Shown: piece by piece, positions 25,905-34,058 of the stretch
Layout of the letters: each line of letters begins with the position of its first letter
Position numbering within the stretch: the first letter of the stretch is position 1
Assembly: GCF_033441515.1 (NCBI RefSeq)
Contig: NZ_JAWQJT010000001.1
Span: 1,550,001 to 1,614,000, forward strand
Reading direction: 5' to 3'
Origin: Amycolatopsis solani
Lineage (GTDB): Bacteria; Actinomycetota; Actinomycetes; Mycobacteriales; Pseudonocardiaceae
DNA length: 64,000 nt
Notes under the pieces: generated by a model
Told to the model about the DNA's origin: nothing
The model's input: the letters and a program-made list of their open reading frames with translations, nothing else
The model's database searches: none
Made by a program: the position numbers and the translations under genes

Positions 25905-26786
25905 ATGGCGAGGATCGCGCGGCTGACGTACTACCCGGTCAAGGGGTGTGCCGGCACTTCGGTGCCGTCCGCCGAAGTGACCCCGGCCGGGCTGGCGCAC
26001 GACCGCGTGTTCCAGGTCGTCGCGCCGGACGGCGACTTCCGCAGCCAGCGCCGCTACCCGGTGCTGGCCGCGGTCCGGCCGCAGGTGCTCGGGCACCGGC
26101 TGAAGCTGTCCGCGCCGGGCCACGGCGACCTCGAACTCGAGATCCGCCGCGACGGCCCCCGCCACCCCGGTTCGACGTTCTCCTGGCAGGGCGAAGGCAT
26201 CCACCAGGGCGACGCCGCGGCCGCGTGGTTCTCGGACCTGCTCGGGCTGCCGTCGGTGCTGATCGGCGTCGCGCCGGACCACGAACGCGTCACCAGCGGC
26301 GAAACCCCGGGCACGGCCGCGTTCGCCGACGGGCACGCGCTCCTCGTCGCCTCCGAGTCCTCTTTGGACGGACTGAACGCCCGCATCCTCGAACGCGGCG
26401 GCGAACCCGTGCCGATGGACCGCTTCCGCCCCAACGTCGTCGTCTCCGGCTGGCTCGAGCCGCACACCGAAGACGAAGTCCGCGCGATGACCGCGGGCAC
26501 CGCGGAGTTCGGCTACGCCAAGCAATGCGTGCGCTGCACGGTGCCGATGGTCGACCAGGAGACCGGCGAGAAGGCCGGCCCCGAGCCGATCCGGACGCTG
26601 GCGGCCTACCGGCGGCACGCCGACGGCGGCGTGGTCTTCGGGATGAAGGCCGCCGTGCGGCGCCCGGGTCAGCTGGCCGTGGGCGACGAGGTGATCGTGC
26701 ACTCCTGGGCGGGTCCGAGTCCCAGCACCGCGGCCGCCGAACCGCCGTTGACGGCGACCGCGAGCCGCCCGGCCGAGTCGGTGTAG
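25905..26786 (+). CDS. MOSC domain protein (YcbX-like)
   Basis: A 293-residue protein with an N-terminal beta-barrel MOSC_N part (about 1-115: IARLTYYPVKGCAGTS, GLAHDRVFQVV, FRSQRRYPVLA) and a C-terminal MOSC domain (about 130-275). In the latter, DRFRPNVVVSG and GYAKQCVRCTVPMVD hold the conserved Cys that would carry or transfer sulfur to a molybdenum site. Such proteins reduce N-hydroxylated compounds or transfer sulfur. The last 39 codons overlap, in antisense, the end of the next gene, and the C-terminal Pro/Ala/Ser-rich tail is probably disordered. Confidence 0.87.
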   Translation: MARIARLTYYPVKGCAGTSVPSAEVTPAGLAHDRVFQVVAPDGDFRSQRRYPVLAAVRPQVLGHRLKLSAPGHGDLELEIRRDGPRHPGSTFSWQGEGIHQGDAAAAWFSDLLGLPSVLIGVAPDHERVTSGETPGTAAFADGHALLVASESSLDGLNARILERGGEPVPMDRFRPNVVVSGWLEPHTEDEVRAMTAGTAEFGYAKQCVRCTVPMVDQETGEKAGPEPIRTLAAYRRHADGGVVFGMKAAVRRPGQLAVGDEVIVHSWAGPSPSTAAAEPPLTATASRPAESV

Positions 26787-27490
26787 AGGACGCTGGCGCC
26801 GGCGGGGACGTCCGCGAACGTCCGGCCGACCACGGTCGTCACCGCGACCCGCTCGCTGTGCACGGAAACCGCGCCGGCCAGCCCGGACAGCTCGAGATCG
26901 GCCGGGGTCGCGGCGAGCTGGACGTTGCCGAAGTGGTCGACCGTCAGCACCTCCGACACGAGCTTCCCGGGGAAGGCCGCGACGAACGGCTCCGGCATCG
27001 ACACCAGGTCGGTGACCGGGTCGCCGAACGCCGAGGGCTCGACCCCCAGCGCCAGGTGCGCGGCGGCGGGGGCGAAGACGTCCCGCCCGTGGAACGTCGC
27101 CGACGTGACCGGCAGCCGCAGCGACGGCTCGGCCAGCTCGTACGCCGCCAGGACGCCGCCCAGCGCCTGCGCGGCCGGCAGCAAGAGGCCGTTGTCCGGC
27201 CCGACCAGCAGCCCGTCCCCGGCGACCACGACCACGCCGAGCCGGGTGGTGCCGACGCCCGGGTCGACGACGGCGACGTGCACCGACGGCGGCAGGAACG
27301 GCGCCGTCTGGGCCAGCGCCATCGCCCCGTGCCGGATGTCCTGGGGTGGTACCTCGTGCGTCACGTCGATGACGCGGACGGCGGGCGCGAGCCGGGCGAT
27401 CACGCCGTGGCAGGCCGCCACGAAGCCGTCGCGCAGGCCGTAGTCGGTGGTCACCGAGATCCAGTCGTACGCCATGCCAGCATCATCCAT
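26669..27490 (-). CDS. SAM hydrolase / SAM hydroxide adenosyltransferase (DUF62)
   Basis: 273 residues from ATG 27490; the Met at codon 6 (27475) gives a start nearer the family norm (MAYDWISVTTDYG). Motifs of the fluorinase-related SAM hydroxide adenosyltransferases are clear: TTDYGLRDGFV, DVTHEVPPQD, VDPGVGT, VGPDNGLL, FHGRDVFAP and DHFGNVQL. Family members split SAM with hydroxide to adenosine and methionine. The Asp-Arg-His set favours hydroxide over halide. It converges on the MOSC gene with a 118-nt coding overlap and is divergent from purC. Confidence 0.88.
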   Translation of the reverse strand: MDDAGMAYDWISVTTDYGLRDGFVAACHGVIARLAPAVRVIDVTHEVPPQDIRHGAMALAQTAPFLPPSVHVAVVDPGVGTTRLGVVVVAGDGLLVGPDNGLLLPAAQALGGVLAAYELAEPSLRLPVTSATFHGRDVFAPAAAHLALGVEPSAFGDPVTDLVSMPEPFVAAFPGKLVSEVLTVDHFGNVQLAATPADLELSGLAGAVSVHSERVAVTTVVGRTFADVPAGASVLYTDSAGRLAVAVNGGSAAAVLGLGPAQECTITSSPTAS

Positions 27491-27509
27491 GGTGGCGGAG
27501 GGTGCCCGT

Positions 27510-27515
27510 TAGGGT
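27510..27515 (+). promoter_or_regulatory. -10 box of a leaderless promoter (purC)
   Basis: TAGGGT ends 7 nt before GTG 27523. This places transcription start at or next to that codon and supports the 27523 start over the in-frame GTG at 27502, which lies upstream of the box. Confidence 0.55.
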
Positions 27516-27522
27516 TCAGCGC

Positions 27523-28518
27523 GTGACACCCCTCCCCACCCTCGCCACCGGCAAGGTCCGCGACCTCTACGCCGTGGGCGACGACCACCTGCTGGTCGTC
27601 GCGTCCGACCGCATCTCGGCCTTCGAGCGCGTTTTCCCCACCCCCGTCCCGGACAAGGGCCGGGTGCTCACCGCGATGAGCGCGTTCTGGTTCCGCGAGC
27701 TCGCCGACGTCCTGCCGAACCACCTGGTGGCCTCGGACGGGCCGCTCGTGCCCGCCGCCTTCCGCGGCCGGGGGTTGCTGGTCGAGCGGCTCGACATGCT
27801 GCCGGTGGAGGCGGTCGTCCGCGGGTACCTGACCGGCCGCGGGTACGCGGATTACCGCCGCTCGGGCGCGGTCTGCGGGCTGGGGCTGCCGGCCGGGCTG
27901 CCCGAGTCGGCCCGGCTGCCGGAGCCGATCTTCACGCCGTCCACCAAGGCACGGCCCGGCGAACCGGACGAGAACATCGACTTCGACACCTTCGCGGCGG
28001 TCCTCGGCCGTGCGCTCGCCGAGGAGGTCCGCGAGGCGTCGCTGGAGCTGTACCGCCGGGGCGCCGCACGGGCCGAGGAACAGGGCCTGCTGCTCGCGGA
28101 CACGAAGTTCGAGTTCGGCATCGGGGCGACCGGCGGGCTGGTGCTCGCGGACGAGCTGCTGACCCCGGATTCGGCGCGCTACTGGCTCGACGGCGGCCAC
28201 CCGCCCGGCCGCCCGCGGCGGTCGATCGACAAGCAGCACGTACGCGACTGGCTGGTCGGGCCGTCGTCGGGCTGGGACTGCGTGTCCGCGCTGCCGCCGC
28301 TGCCGCCGGCGGTGGTGACCGCCACGCGCGACCGGTACATCGAGGCGTACCACCGCATCACCGGGCTTTCCCTGGCAGACTGGCCGCGTGATCCTGCTGA
28401 TCTGCGGCAGCCTGCGAGCCGGCTCGGGCAATGCGGCGGTGCTGGGGACCGTCGCGACGCTCACCGCGAGCCAGACGTACACCGGCCTCGGCGACCTGCC
28501 GCACTTCAACCCCGATGA
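27523..28518 (+). CDS. purC: SAICAR synthetase with an aberrant C-terminal extension
   Basis: The enzyme joins CAIR and aspartate in purine synthesis. From GTG 27523 it is 331 residues. LATGKVRDLYAVGDDHLLVV, ASDRISAF, VEAVVRGYLTGRGYADY, DTKFEFGI and SIDKQHVRDWL are all intact. PurC normally ends near the segment RYIEAYHRITGLSLADW. Here the frame runs on about 45 codons through the start of the FMN reductase gene in another frame. Inserting one base near 28386 would place a TGA at 28389-28391, overlapping the next GTG. The tail is therefore most likely a frameshift or a sequence error, and residues 1-287 should suffice for function. Confidence 0.88.
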   Translation: MTPLPTLATGKVRDLYAVGDDHLLVVASDRISAFERVFPTPVPDKGRVLTAMSAFWFRELADVLPNHLVASDGPLVPAAFRGRGLLVERLDMLPVEAVVRGYLTGRGYADYRRSGAVCGLGLPAGLPESARLPEPIFTPSTKARPGEPDENIDFDTFAAVLGRALAEEVREASLELYRRGAARAEEQGLLLADTKFEFGIGATGGLVLADELLTPDSARYWLDGGHPPGRPRRSIDKQHVRDWLVGPSSGWDCVSALPPLPPAVVTATRDRYIEAYHRITGLSLADWPRDPADLRQPASRLGQCGGAGDRRDAHREPDVHRPRRPAALQPR

Positions 28519-28903
28519 CGACCGCGACCCGCTGCACCCGGCGGTCGCGTCGCTCCGGCAATCGATCAAGGCCGCCGACGCGATCCTGATCTGCACGCCG
28601 GAGTACGCGGGCGGGCTGCCGGGCTCGTTCAAGAACCTCCTGGACTGGACGGTCGGCGGCGGCGAGATCTACGGCAAGCCGGTGGCGTGGATCAACGCGT
28701 CCTCGATCGCGGCACCGACCGGCGGCCGGGACGCGCACGACTCGCTGCGCAAGGTGCTGACGTACGCGGGCGCGAAGATCGTCGACGAGGCGTGCGCCCG
28801 GATCCCGGTTTCCCGCGCCGACGTCGCCGACGGTCAGGTCGCCGACCCCGATCTGCGTGGGCGGATCGCGATGGCCGCGCGGCTCCTGCGTGAAGGCGTC
28901 TGA
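28388..28903 (+). CDS. NADPH-dependent FMN reductase family protein
   Basis: A 171-residue flavodoxin-fold protein from GTG 28388. The FMN-phosphate loop is CGSLRAGSGN, followed by TPEYAGGLPGSFKNLLDWTVG, the most conserved stretch of the family, and VAWINASS. Proteins like this reduce free flavins, quinones or azo compounds with NAD(P)H. Its first 131 nt are also read by the extended purC frame, and a GTGA stop/start junction was probably the ancestral arrangement. Confidence 0.87.
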   Translation: MILLICGSLRAGSGNAAVLGTVATLTASQTYTGLGDLPHFNPDDDRDPLHPAVASLRQSIKAADAILICTPEYAGGLPGSFKNLLDWTVGGGEIYGKPVAWINASSIAAPTGGRDAHDSLRKVLTYAGAKIVDEACARIPVSRADVADGQVADPDLRGRIAMAARLLREGV

Positions 28904-28959
28904 CCCTTCCGGCAACGGTCGCCCACCCGTCTCGCGCAGTTCACGGGACTGTCAGACGC

Positions 28960-29673
28960 GTGCGTCCCAATGGTGGCGTGGACGCTCGCTTGCTGGTTTC
29001 GCTGTCGGGAATCACCCCGCGCACGCTGCACCGGTGCGCCGACCTCGCGGCGGAACTCGACCGCCGGAAAGTGCCGTTGTCGCTGCTGTACGCCGCGCGC
29101 ACCGGCGAAGGCCCGGTGACGGAGTGGGTGCGCACCCGCGCCCGCCGCGGTGATTCCGTGCTGCTGCACGGTTACGACCACACCGTCACGCCCACCCACC
29201 GCACGGTGTACCTGGGCAAGAAGGCGGAGTTCGCGACGCTGCCGGCGCACGAAGCCCGGCTCCGGCTGATCGCGGCGAAGGCGTTGCTGGACACCGCCGG
29301 CCTCGACGTCGACGGCTTCGCCCCGCCGCGCTGGGTCGTGTCCCAGGGCACGCTGCAGGCACTGGCCGAGCACGGCTTCCGGCTGTGCGCCGACCTCGGC
29401 GCGGTGCGCGACCTCGTCACCGGCGAGGTGCGCCGCGCCCGCGTGAGTGAGTTCACGAGCCAGTCGCACCGCACGGAGACTGTGCGCTGCTTCGCACTGG
29501 TACTGGCGGCGGCCCGCGCGGCCCGCCGGGGCGGGCTGGTCCGGCTGGGGGCGGAAGCCGCGGACCTCACCCGCCCCGGCCTCCGCCAGGCACTGCTCGA
29601 CGCCGTCGACGTGGCACTGGAGAACCGCGCGTTCGGCGCCACGTACGGGTCGTTGCGGACGGTCGCGGCCTAG
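28960..29673 (+). CDS. DUF2334 / polysaccharide deacetylase-like protein
   Basis: 237 residues from GTG 28960 (GTG 28978 is an alternative). The protein has the NodB-like layout: LLVSLSGITPRTLHRCADL at the start, then SVLLHGYDHT, where the His and Asp resemble the metal site of DUF2334 proteins, and GFAPPRWVVSQGTLQALAEHGF. There is no signal peptide. The family is common in actinobacteria and uncharacterised. The gene ends 4 nt inside the convergent MBL-fold gene. Confidence 0.75.
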   Translation: MRPNGGVDARLLVSLSGITPRTLHRCADLAAELDRRKVPLSLLYAARTGEGPVTEWVRTRARRGDSVLLHGYDHTVTPTHRTVYLGKKAEFATLPAHEARLRLIAAKALLDTAGLDVDGFAPPRWVVSQGTLQALAEHGFRLCADLGAVRDLVTGEVRRARVSEFTSQSHRTETVRCFALVLAAARAARRGGLVRLGAEAADLTRPGLRQALLDAVDVALENRAFGATYGSLRTVAA

Positions 29674-30305
29674 AACTTCGCGGGCTCGGCCCGGTCGAGC
29701 ACCTTGACCTCGGTCCCTTCGGGCGCGAGGTTCCCGAACAGCCCGTAGTGCATGGCCGGATTGGCGAGCACGGCCTCGTGGATCGGCACGGCCACCCGCG
29801 GCGCGACGGCCCGCAGGTAGTCGACGGCTTCCCCGGCCTTCAGCCACGGCGCCCCGGTGGGCAGCCCCAGCACGTCGATCTTCTGCTCGGGCACGAAGAA
29901 CGAGTCACCGGGGTGGAAGAACGCACCGTCGTCGAAGACGTACCCGATGTTGGGGATCACGGGGATGTCGGAGTGGATGACGGCGTGCTCCCCGCCGACC
30001 GCCTTGACGGACGTGTCCCCGACCGCGAAGGCGTCCCCGACGTTGGCGACGTCGAACTGGACGCCCAGCTTCTGCACGGCTTCGGCGGACCCGGGATCGA
30101 CGATCAGCTTCGCGTCCGGGTTGGCTTCCAGGATTTTCGGCAGCTTCTCGACGTCGAGGTGGTCGAAGTGCTGGTGCGTGACCAGCACGGCGGACAGCTC
30201 CCGCTCACCTTCGAAGCCGGTGGAGAACGCGCCGGGGTCGATCAGGATCCGCTCGGAGCCGGTCTCCAGGAGCAGGCAGGCGTGTCCGAAATGGACGATA
30301 CGCAT
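29670..30305 (-). CDS. MBL-fold metal-dependent hydrolase (UPF0173/UlaG-like)
   Basis: A 211-residue protein beginning MRIVHFGHACLLLET, with GAAGGAG upstream on the minus strand. The zinc motif is THQHFDHLD, and further ligands come from GGEHAVIH and HPGDSFF. The layout matches the small UPF0173/UlaG-like branch, which handles sugar-lactone or phosphodiester bonds in characterised cases. The substrate here is unknown. It lies 38 nt after the regulator gene stop on the same strand. Confidence 0.85.
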   Translation of the reverse strand: MRIVHFGHACLLLETGSERILIDPGAFSTGFEGERELSAVLVTHQHFDHLDVEKLPKILEANPDAKLIVDPGSAEAVQKLGVQFDVANVGDAFAVGDTSVKAVGGEHAVIHSDIPVIPNIGYVFDDGAFFHPGDSFFVPEQKIDVLGLPTGAPWLKAGEAVDYLRAVAPRVAVPIHEAVLANPAMHYGLFGNLAPEGTEVKVLDRAEPAKF

Positions 30306-30343
30306 CGATGGTTCTCCTTCGCACGTTGACGATTCCAGCCTAG

Positions 30344-31276
30344 TCACAGCTTCCCGGTGAGCAAGGCGTCGCCGAGTTCCGTCCGCCGGTACAGCACCCG
30401 GTGCCCGCGCCGCTCCGAAGCCAGCAATCCCGCCCCACGCAACGCCGTCAAGTGCGCCGACACCGTGGCCGGCGCCAGTCCGTGGCGGGTCGCCAGCTCG
30501 GTCGTCGCCGCCGGGCGGTCCAGCGTCGCCAGCAACAGCGCCCGGGTACGGCCGAGGACCTCGGCCAGTGCCTCCGGCAACGCCGCCGGTGACGTCCACA
30601 GCGAAGCGACCCCGCGGGCCGGGTACAGCACCGAAATCTGCCACGGCGGGACCGTCACCACCCCGACGTTCGGCCACGCGAACACCGCCGGGATCAGCAG
30701 CAACCCGCGTGAATCGATCTCCAGCCGCTCGCGGGCCCGGACGTCGACCAGCACCGACGTCCCCGAGAGCCGCACGCGCGGGTGCAGTTCCGAGAACATC
30801 GCCGCGATGCCGCCCGAACCCAGCTGCCGCGTGCGGAACGCGATGTCCGCCGCCAGCAGTTCGCGCAGGCGGGGCCACTCCGGGGCGAGCAGCGTGTGCC
30901 ACACCGTCTCGAGCTGGTCGGCGAGCAGGTCGCGCGCGGCCGCCGGGTCGGCGGGCAGCCGCGAGAGGTCCGCGTCGACCATTCCCAGCTCCAGCGCCAC
31001 CTGGGACGGCGGCGTCGCGCGCACGGCCCGCAGCTGCGCCGCGGCCGTCGTCTCCGGACCGTCGGGCGGCGGGCTCAGGAACTCGGTGATGTAGTGCCGC
31101 GCGCTCAGCACCGCGGCCAGCTCGGGCACGTCGGGCAGCTCGGACAGCCACGGCGGGTGCGCGGGGTGCGCGCGGACGCCGAGCAGCGTCTGGACGGCGC
31201 CGAGCACCTCTTCCAACGGCGAAATCGCGAACCGGACGCGCTGGCTCCCGGCCGCGGTCAAGACGAGTTCGATCAT
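30344..31276 (-). CDS. ArsR-like winged-helix regulator with N-terminal DUF5937-type domain
   Basis: 310 residues from the ATG at 31276; a longer frame to 31351 would add a 25-residue tail with no binding site. The C-terminal 75 residues form an ArsR winged helix: TRALLLATLDRPAATTELATRH, then LAPATVSAHLTALRGAGLLAS and a wing at RRGHRVLYRRTELG. The N-terminal 230 residues match the actinobacterial DUF5937 type, of unknown ligand. It is divergent from the MFS transporter gene with 61 nt between the starts, so it probably controls that gene. Confidence 0.82.
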   Translation of the reverse strand: MIELVLTAAGSQRVRFAISPLEEVLGAVQTLLGVRAHPAHPPWLSELPDVPELAAVLSARHYITEFLSPPPDGPETTAAAQLRAVRATPPSQVALELGMVDADLSRLPADPAAARDLLADQLETVWHTLLAPEWPRLRELLAADIAFRTRQLGSGGIAAMFSELHPRVRLSGTSVLVDVRARERLEIDSRGLLLIPAVFAWPNVGVVTVPPWQISVLYPARGVASLWTSPAALPEALAEVLGRTRALLLATLDRPAATTELATRHGLAPATVSAHLTALRGAGLLASERRGHRVLYRRTELGDALLTGKL

Positions 31277-31337
31277 CGCTGATTCGTCCCCACCCGAATG
31301 AGTGTGCCGCAAGATCGCCGCGGGAGAGCGTGGTGCC

Positions 31338-32477
31338 ATGTCGTTGTTCACCCATCGCGCCTACTGGCGCTGGTCGGCGGGCGTCCAGTTCGCCCGGCTG
31401 CCGTCGACCATGGCGCCGCTCGCGTTCACCCTGCTCACGACGGCCACGACCGGGTCGTACCGGCTGGGTGGCGTGCTCATGTCGGTCTTCGTCGCCGCCG
31501 AGATGGCCGGTGCCGTGCCGGTCGGGCGGCTGCTCGACCGCGTCGGACCGTCCCGCGGCCTGACGGCGCTGCTGCTCTTCACCGCCGCCGGGTTCACCGC
31601 GCTGGCCCTGGCCGCCGACGCGCCCACGCCGGTGCTCGTCGGGCTCGTGGTGCTGCCCGGGATCTCGGCCGGCGCGCTGTCCGGCGGCTTCCGGACGCTG
31701 CTGGCCGACACGGTGGACGATGAGCTGCTGCCGCGGGCGATCTCCGTCGACGCGATGATCCTCGAAGGCGTGCTGATCGGTGGTCCGGCGCTGGTCGCGG
31801 TGCTCGACCTGGCCGGCCCGGTCGTGCCGGTCGCCGCCATGGCCGTCGCTTGCGTGGCCGCCGCCGCGCTCGTCCCGCGCCGCGCGGTTGTGCCCGATCG
31901 GGTGGAATCCGCCGCCGACGTCCCGCCTGCCGGACTCCGTACGTACCTGCCGTGGCTGTGCTGCGCGTTCACCGTCGGGTTGCTGCTCTCGACGATCGAG
32001 GTCGCGCCGCTGCCGCTGGTGCAGCGCCTCGGCGCGCCGTCGACGGCCGCGCCGGTGGTCATCGCCGTGCTGAGCGGGGCGAGCATCCTGGGCAGCGCGC
32101 TCTACGCGTGGCGCGGCAAGACCGGCGACCCGCGGCTGTTCCTCGGCGGGTTCGTCGTCGGCGGGGTCACCCTCGCGGCGGACCTCGGCTGGCCGGGGTT
32201 GCTCGCGTCGATCGCGCTGATCGGCGGGTGCACCGGGCCGCTGGTCGCCGCCACCTCCGTCAACCTCCAGCGGCTGCTGCCGAAGAACCGCAGGTCAGCG
32301 GGGTTCTCGCTGAGCTTCACCGTGCAGGCGTGCGGATTCGGGCTGGGTTCGCTGGCGGTCGGCGCGCTGCCGCTGTGGCTCGCCCCGCTGTTCGGTGCCT
32401 TTGCCGCGGCGATCGCCGGTGGAATGCTGGTGCGGAAGCCCGCGCGAGCTATTGGCACAGTGTCAGTAACGTCGTAA
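31338..32477 (+). CDS. MFS transporter
   Basis: A 379-residue integral membrane protein with about 11-12 hydrophobic segments. GRLLDRVGPSRGL is the cytoplasmic loop-2 MFS motif. The start is the ATG at 31338, with GGGAGAG 9 nt upstream. It resembles small actinobacterial efflux proteins, but the substrate is unknown. The divergent ArsR-like regulator suggests it is induced by a compound it exports. Its end contains the promoter of the aldehyde dehydrogenase gene. Confidence 0.85.
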   Translation: MSLFTHRAYWRWSAGVQFARLPSTMAPLAFTLLTTATTGSYRLGGVLMSVFVAAEMAGAVPVGRLLDRVGPSRGLTALLLFTAAGFTALALAADAPTPVLVGLVVLPGISAGALSGGFRTLLADTVDDELLPRAISVDAMILEGVLIGGPALVAVLDLAGPVVPVAAMAVACVAAAALVPRRAVVPDRVESAADVPPAGLRTYLPWLCCAFTVGLLLSTIEVAPLPLVQRLGAPSTAAPVVIAVLSGASILGSALYAWRGKTGDPRLFLGGFVVGGVTLAADLGWPGLLASIALIGGCTGPLVAATSVNLQRLLPKNRRSAGFSLSFTVQACGFGLGSLAVGALPLWLAPLFGAFAAAIAGGMLVRKPARAIGTVSVTS

Positions 32478-32480
32478 CCT
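32452..32480 (+). promoter_or_regulatory. Promoter of the aldehyde dehydrogenase gene
   Basis: TTGGCA (32452-32457) and TAACCT (32475-32480) are separated by exactly 17 nt, a near-consensus housekeeping promoter. It overlaps the last codons of the MFS gene. The start codon is 31 nt downstream with GGGAG in front of it. Confidence 0.65.
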
Positions 32481-32510
32481 GGGCTGACCCTCGACCCACG
32501 GGAGACGCCG

Positions 32511-34007
32511 ATGACCGCCGTCCAGCCGAAGCCGACGTCGGTCGGCGAAACCTTCGACTCGCTCAGCCCGGCGACCGACGAGGTGGTCGGAACCTACCCG
32601 ATCCACACGGCGGAAGACGTCGCCGCGGCCGTCGAGCGAGCGCGCGTCGCCGCGAAGTGGTGGGAAGGGCTCGGCTTCGCCGGGCGCGCCGAGCGGCTGA
32701 AGAGCTGGAAGGGCGTGCTGACGCGGCGGCTGCCGCAGCTGTGCCAGGTGGTCCGCGACGAGACCGGCAAGCCGATCGCCGACGCGCAGCTCGAGAGCGT
32801 GCTGGCCATCGAGCACATCGCCTGGGCGGGCAAGAACGCGAAGAAGATCCTCGGCAAGCAGAAGCGCTCGGCCGGGCTGCTGATGTCGAACCAGGCCGCC
32901 ACCGTCGAGTACCAGCCGCTGGGCGTGGTCGGCGTGATCGGCCCGTGGAACTACCCGGTGTTCACCCCGCTCGGCTCGATCGCCTACGCGCTCGCGGCGG
33001 GCAACGCGGTCGTCTTCAAGCCCAGCGAGTACACCCCCGGCGTCGGGAAGTGGCTGGTCGACGCGTTCGCCGAGATCGTCCCGGAGCAGCCGGTGCTGCA
33101 GCTGATCACCGGCTTCGGCGAGACCGGCGCGGCGTTGGTCGGCGCCGGCGTCGACAAGATCGCGTTCACCGGCTCGACCGCGACCGGCAAGCGGATCATG
33201 GCCGCGGCCGCCGAGACGCTCACCCCGGTCGTCATCGAGGCGGGCGGCAAGGACCCGGTGCTGGTCGACGCGGACGCCGACCTCGACGCCGCGGCCGACG
33301 CCACGGTGTGGGGCGCGTTCTCCAACTCCGGCCAGACCTGCATCGGCGTCGAGCGCGTCTACGTCCACGAAAAGGTGCACGACGCGTTCGTCGCGAAGGT
33401 CGTCGAGAAGTCGAAGGACGTGCGCGCGGGTTCGGACGACGGCGCGCAGTACGGCCCGGTCACGATGCCCTCGCAGCTCGGCGTGATCAAGCGCCACATC
33501 CAGGACGCGCTGGCCCGCGGCGGCAAGGCCGTCCTCGGCGGCGAGGACGCGGTCGGCGACCGCTACGCGCAGCCGACCGTGCTGATCGACGTCCCGGAGG
33601 ACTCCGAGGCGGTCACCGAAGAGACGTTCGGCCCGACCGTGACGATCGCGAAGGTCCGCGACATGGACGAAGCCGTCGAGAAGGCGAACAGCACGAAGTA
33701 CGGCCTGGGCTCGACGGTGTTCTCGAAGTCCCGCGGCGTCGAGCTGGCCGAGAAGCTGCGCACGGGCATGACGGCGATCAACGCGCCGCTGTCGTTCGCG
33801 GGCATCGCTTCCCTGCCGTTCGGCGGGGTCGGCGACTCCGGCTTCGGCCGCATCCACGGCCCGGAGGGGCTGCGCGAGTTCGCCCGCACGAAGGCGATCG
33901 CGCGCCAGCGGTTCACCGCGCCGCTGACGCTGACGTCGTTCACCCGCAAGGAATCGACGGACGCGCTGGTCGCCAAGCTGGTGACCATCCTGCACGGCAA
34001 GCGCTGA
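32511..34007 (+). CDS. NAD(P)-dependent aldehyde dehydrogenase (succinic semialdehyde dehydrogenase-like)
   Basis: A 498-residue ALDH of normal length. The catalytic Cys is C277 in NSGQTCIGVERV, the general base is E243 in VIEAGGKDPVLV, the N169-type residue lies in GPWNYPVFTP, and the cofactor motif is FTGSTATGKRI. The phrase SAGLLMSNQAATVEYQPLG and the overall shape match actinobacterial succinate-semialdehyde dehydrogenases (Rv1731-like). The stop is followed within 4 nt by a dispersed hairpin repeat. Confidence 0.88.
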   Translation: MTAVQPKPTSVGETFDSLSPATDEVVGTYPIHTAEDVAAAVERARVAAKWWEGLGFAGRAERLKSWKGVLTRRLPQLCQVVRDETGKPIADAQLESVLAIEHIAWAGKNAKKILGKQKRSAGLLMSNQAATVEYQPLGVVGVIGPWNYPVFTPLGSIAYALAAGNAVVFKPSEYTPGVGKWLVDAFAEIVPEQPVLQLITGFGETGAALVGAGVDKIAFTGSTATGKRIMAAAAETLTPVVIEAGGKDPVLVDADADLDAAADATVWGAFSNSGQTCIGVERVYVHEKVHDAFVAKVVEKSKDVRAGSDDGAQYGPVTMPSQLGVIKRHIQDALARGGKAVLGGEDAVGDRYAQPTVLIDVPEDSEAVTEETFGPTVTIAKVRDMDEAVEKANSTKYGLGSTVFSKSRGVELAEKLRTGMTAINAPLSFAGIASLPFGGVGDSGFGRIHGPEGLREFARTKAIARQRFTAPLTLTSFTRKESTDALVAKLVTILHGKR

Positions 34008-34010
34008 CCC

Positions 34011-34058
34011 CCTCGTGAGTGTTTAGTCGGGTTAGAACCCGACTAAACACTCACGAGG
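34011..34058. repeat. Dispersed hairpin repeat, copy 3
   Basis: A perfect inverted repeat: 23-nt arms at 34011-34033 and 34036-34058 with an AG loop. The sequence is almost the same as copy 2. It lies between convergent genes, 3 nt after the aldehyde dehydrogenase stop, and its right arm holds the TGA stop of the GMC oxidoreductase. It is probably a bidirectional terminator. Confidence 0.9.

Noticed and set aside
27502..27522. Upstream GTG as the purC start
   Set aside because: It lies upstream of the -10 box at 27510-27515 and adds residues not seen in the family.
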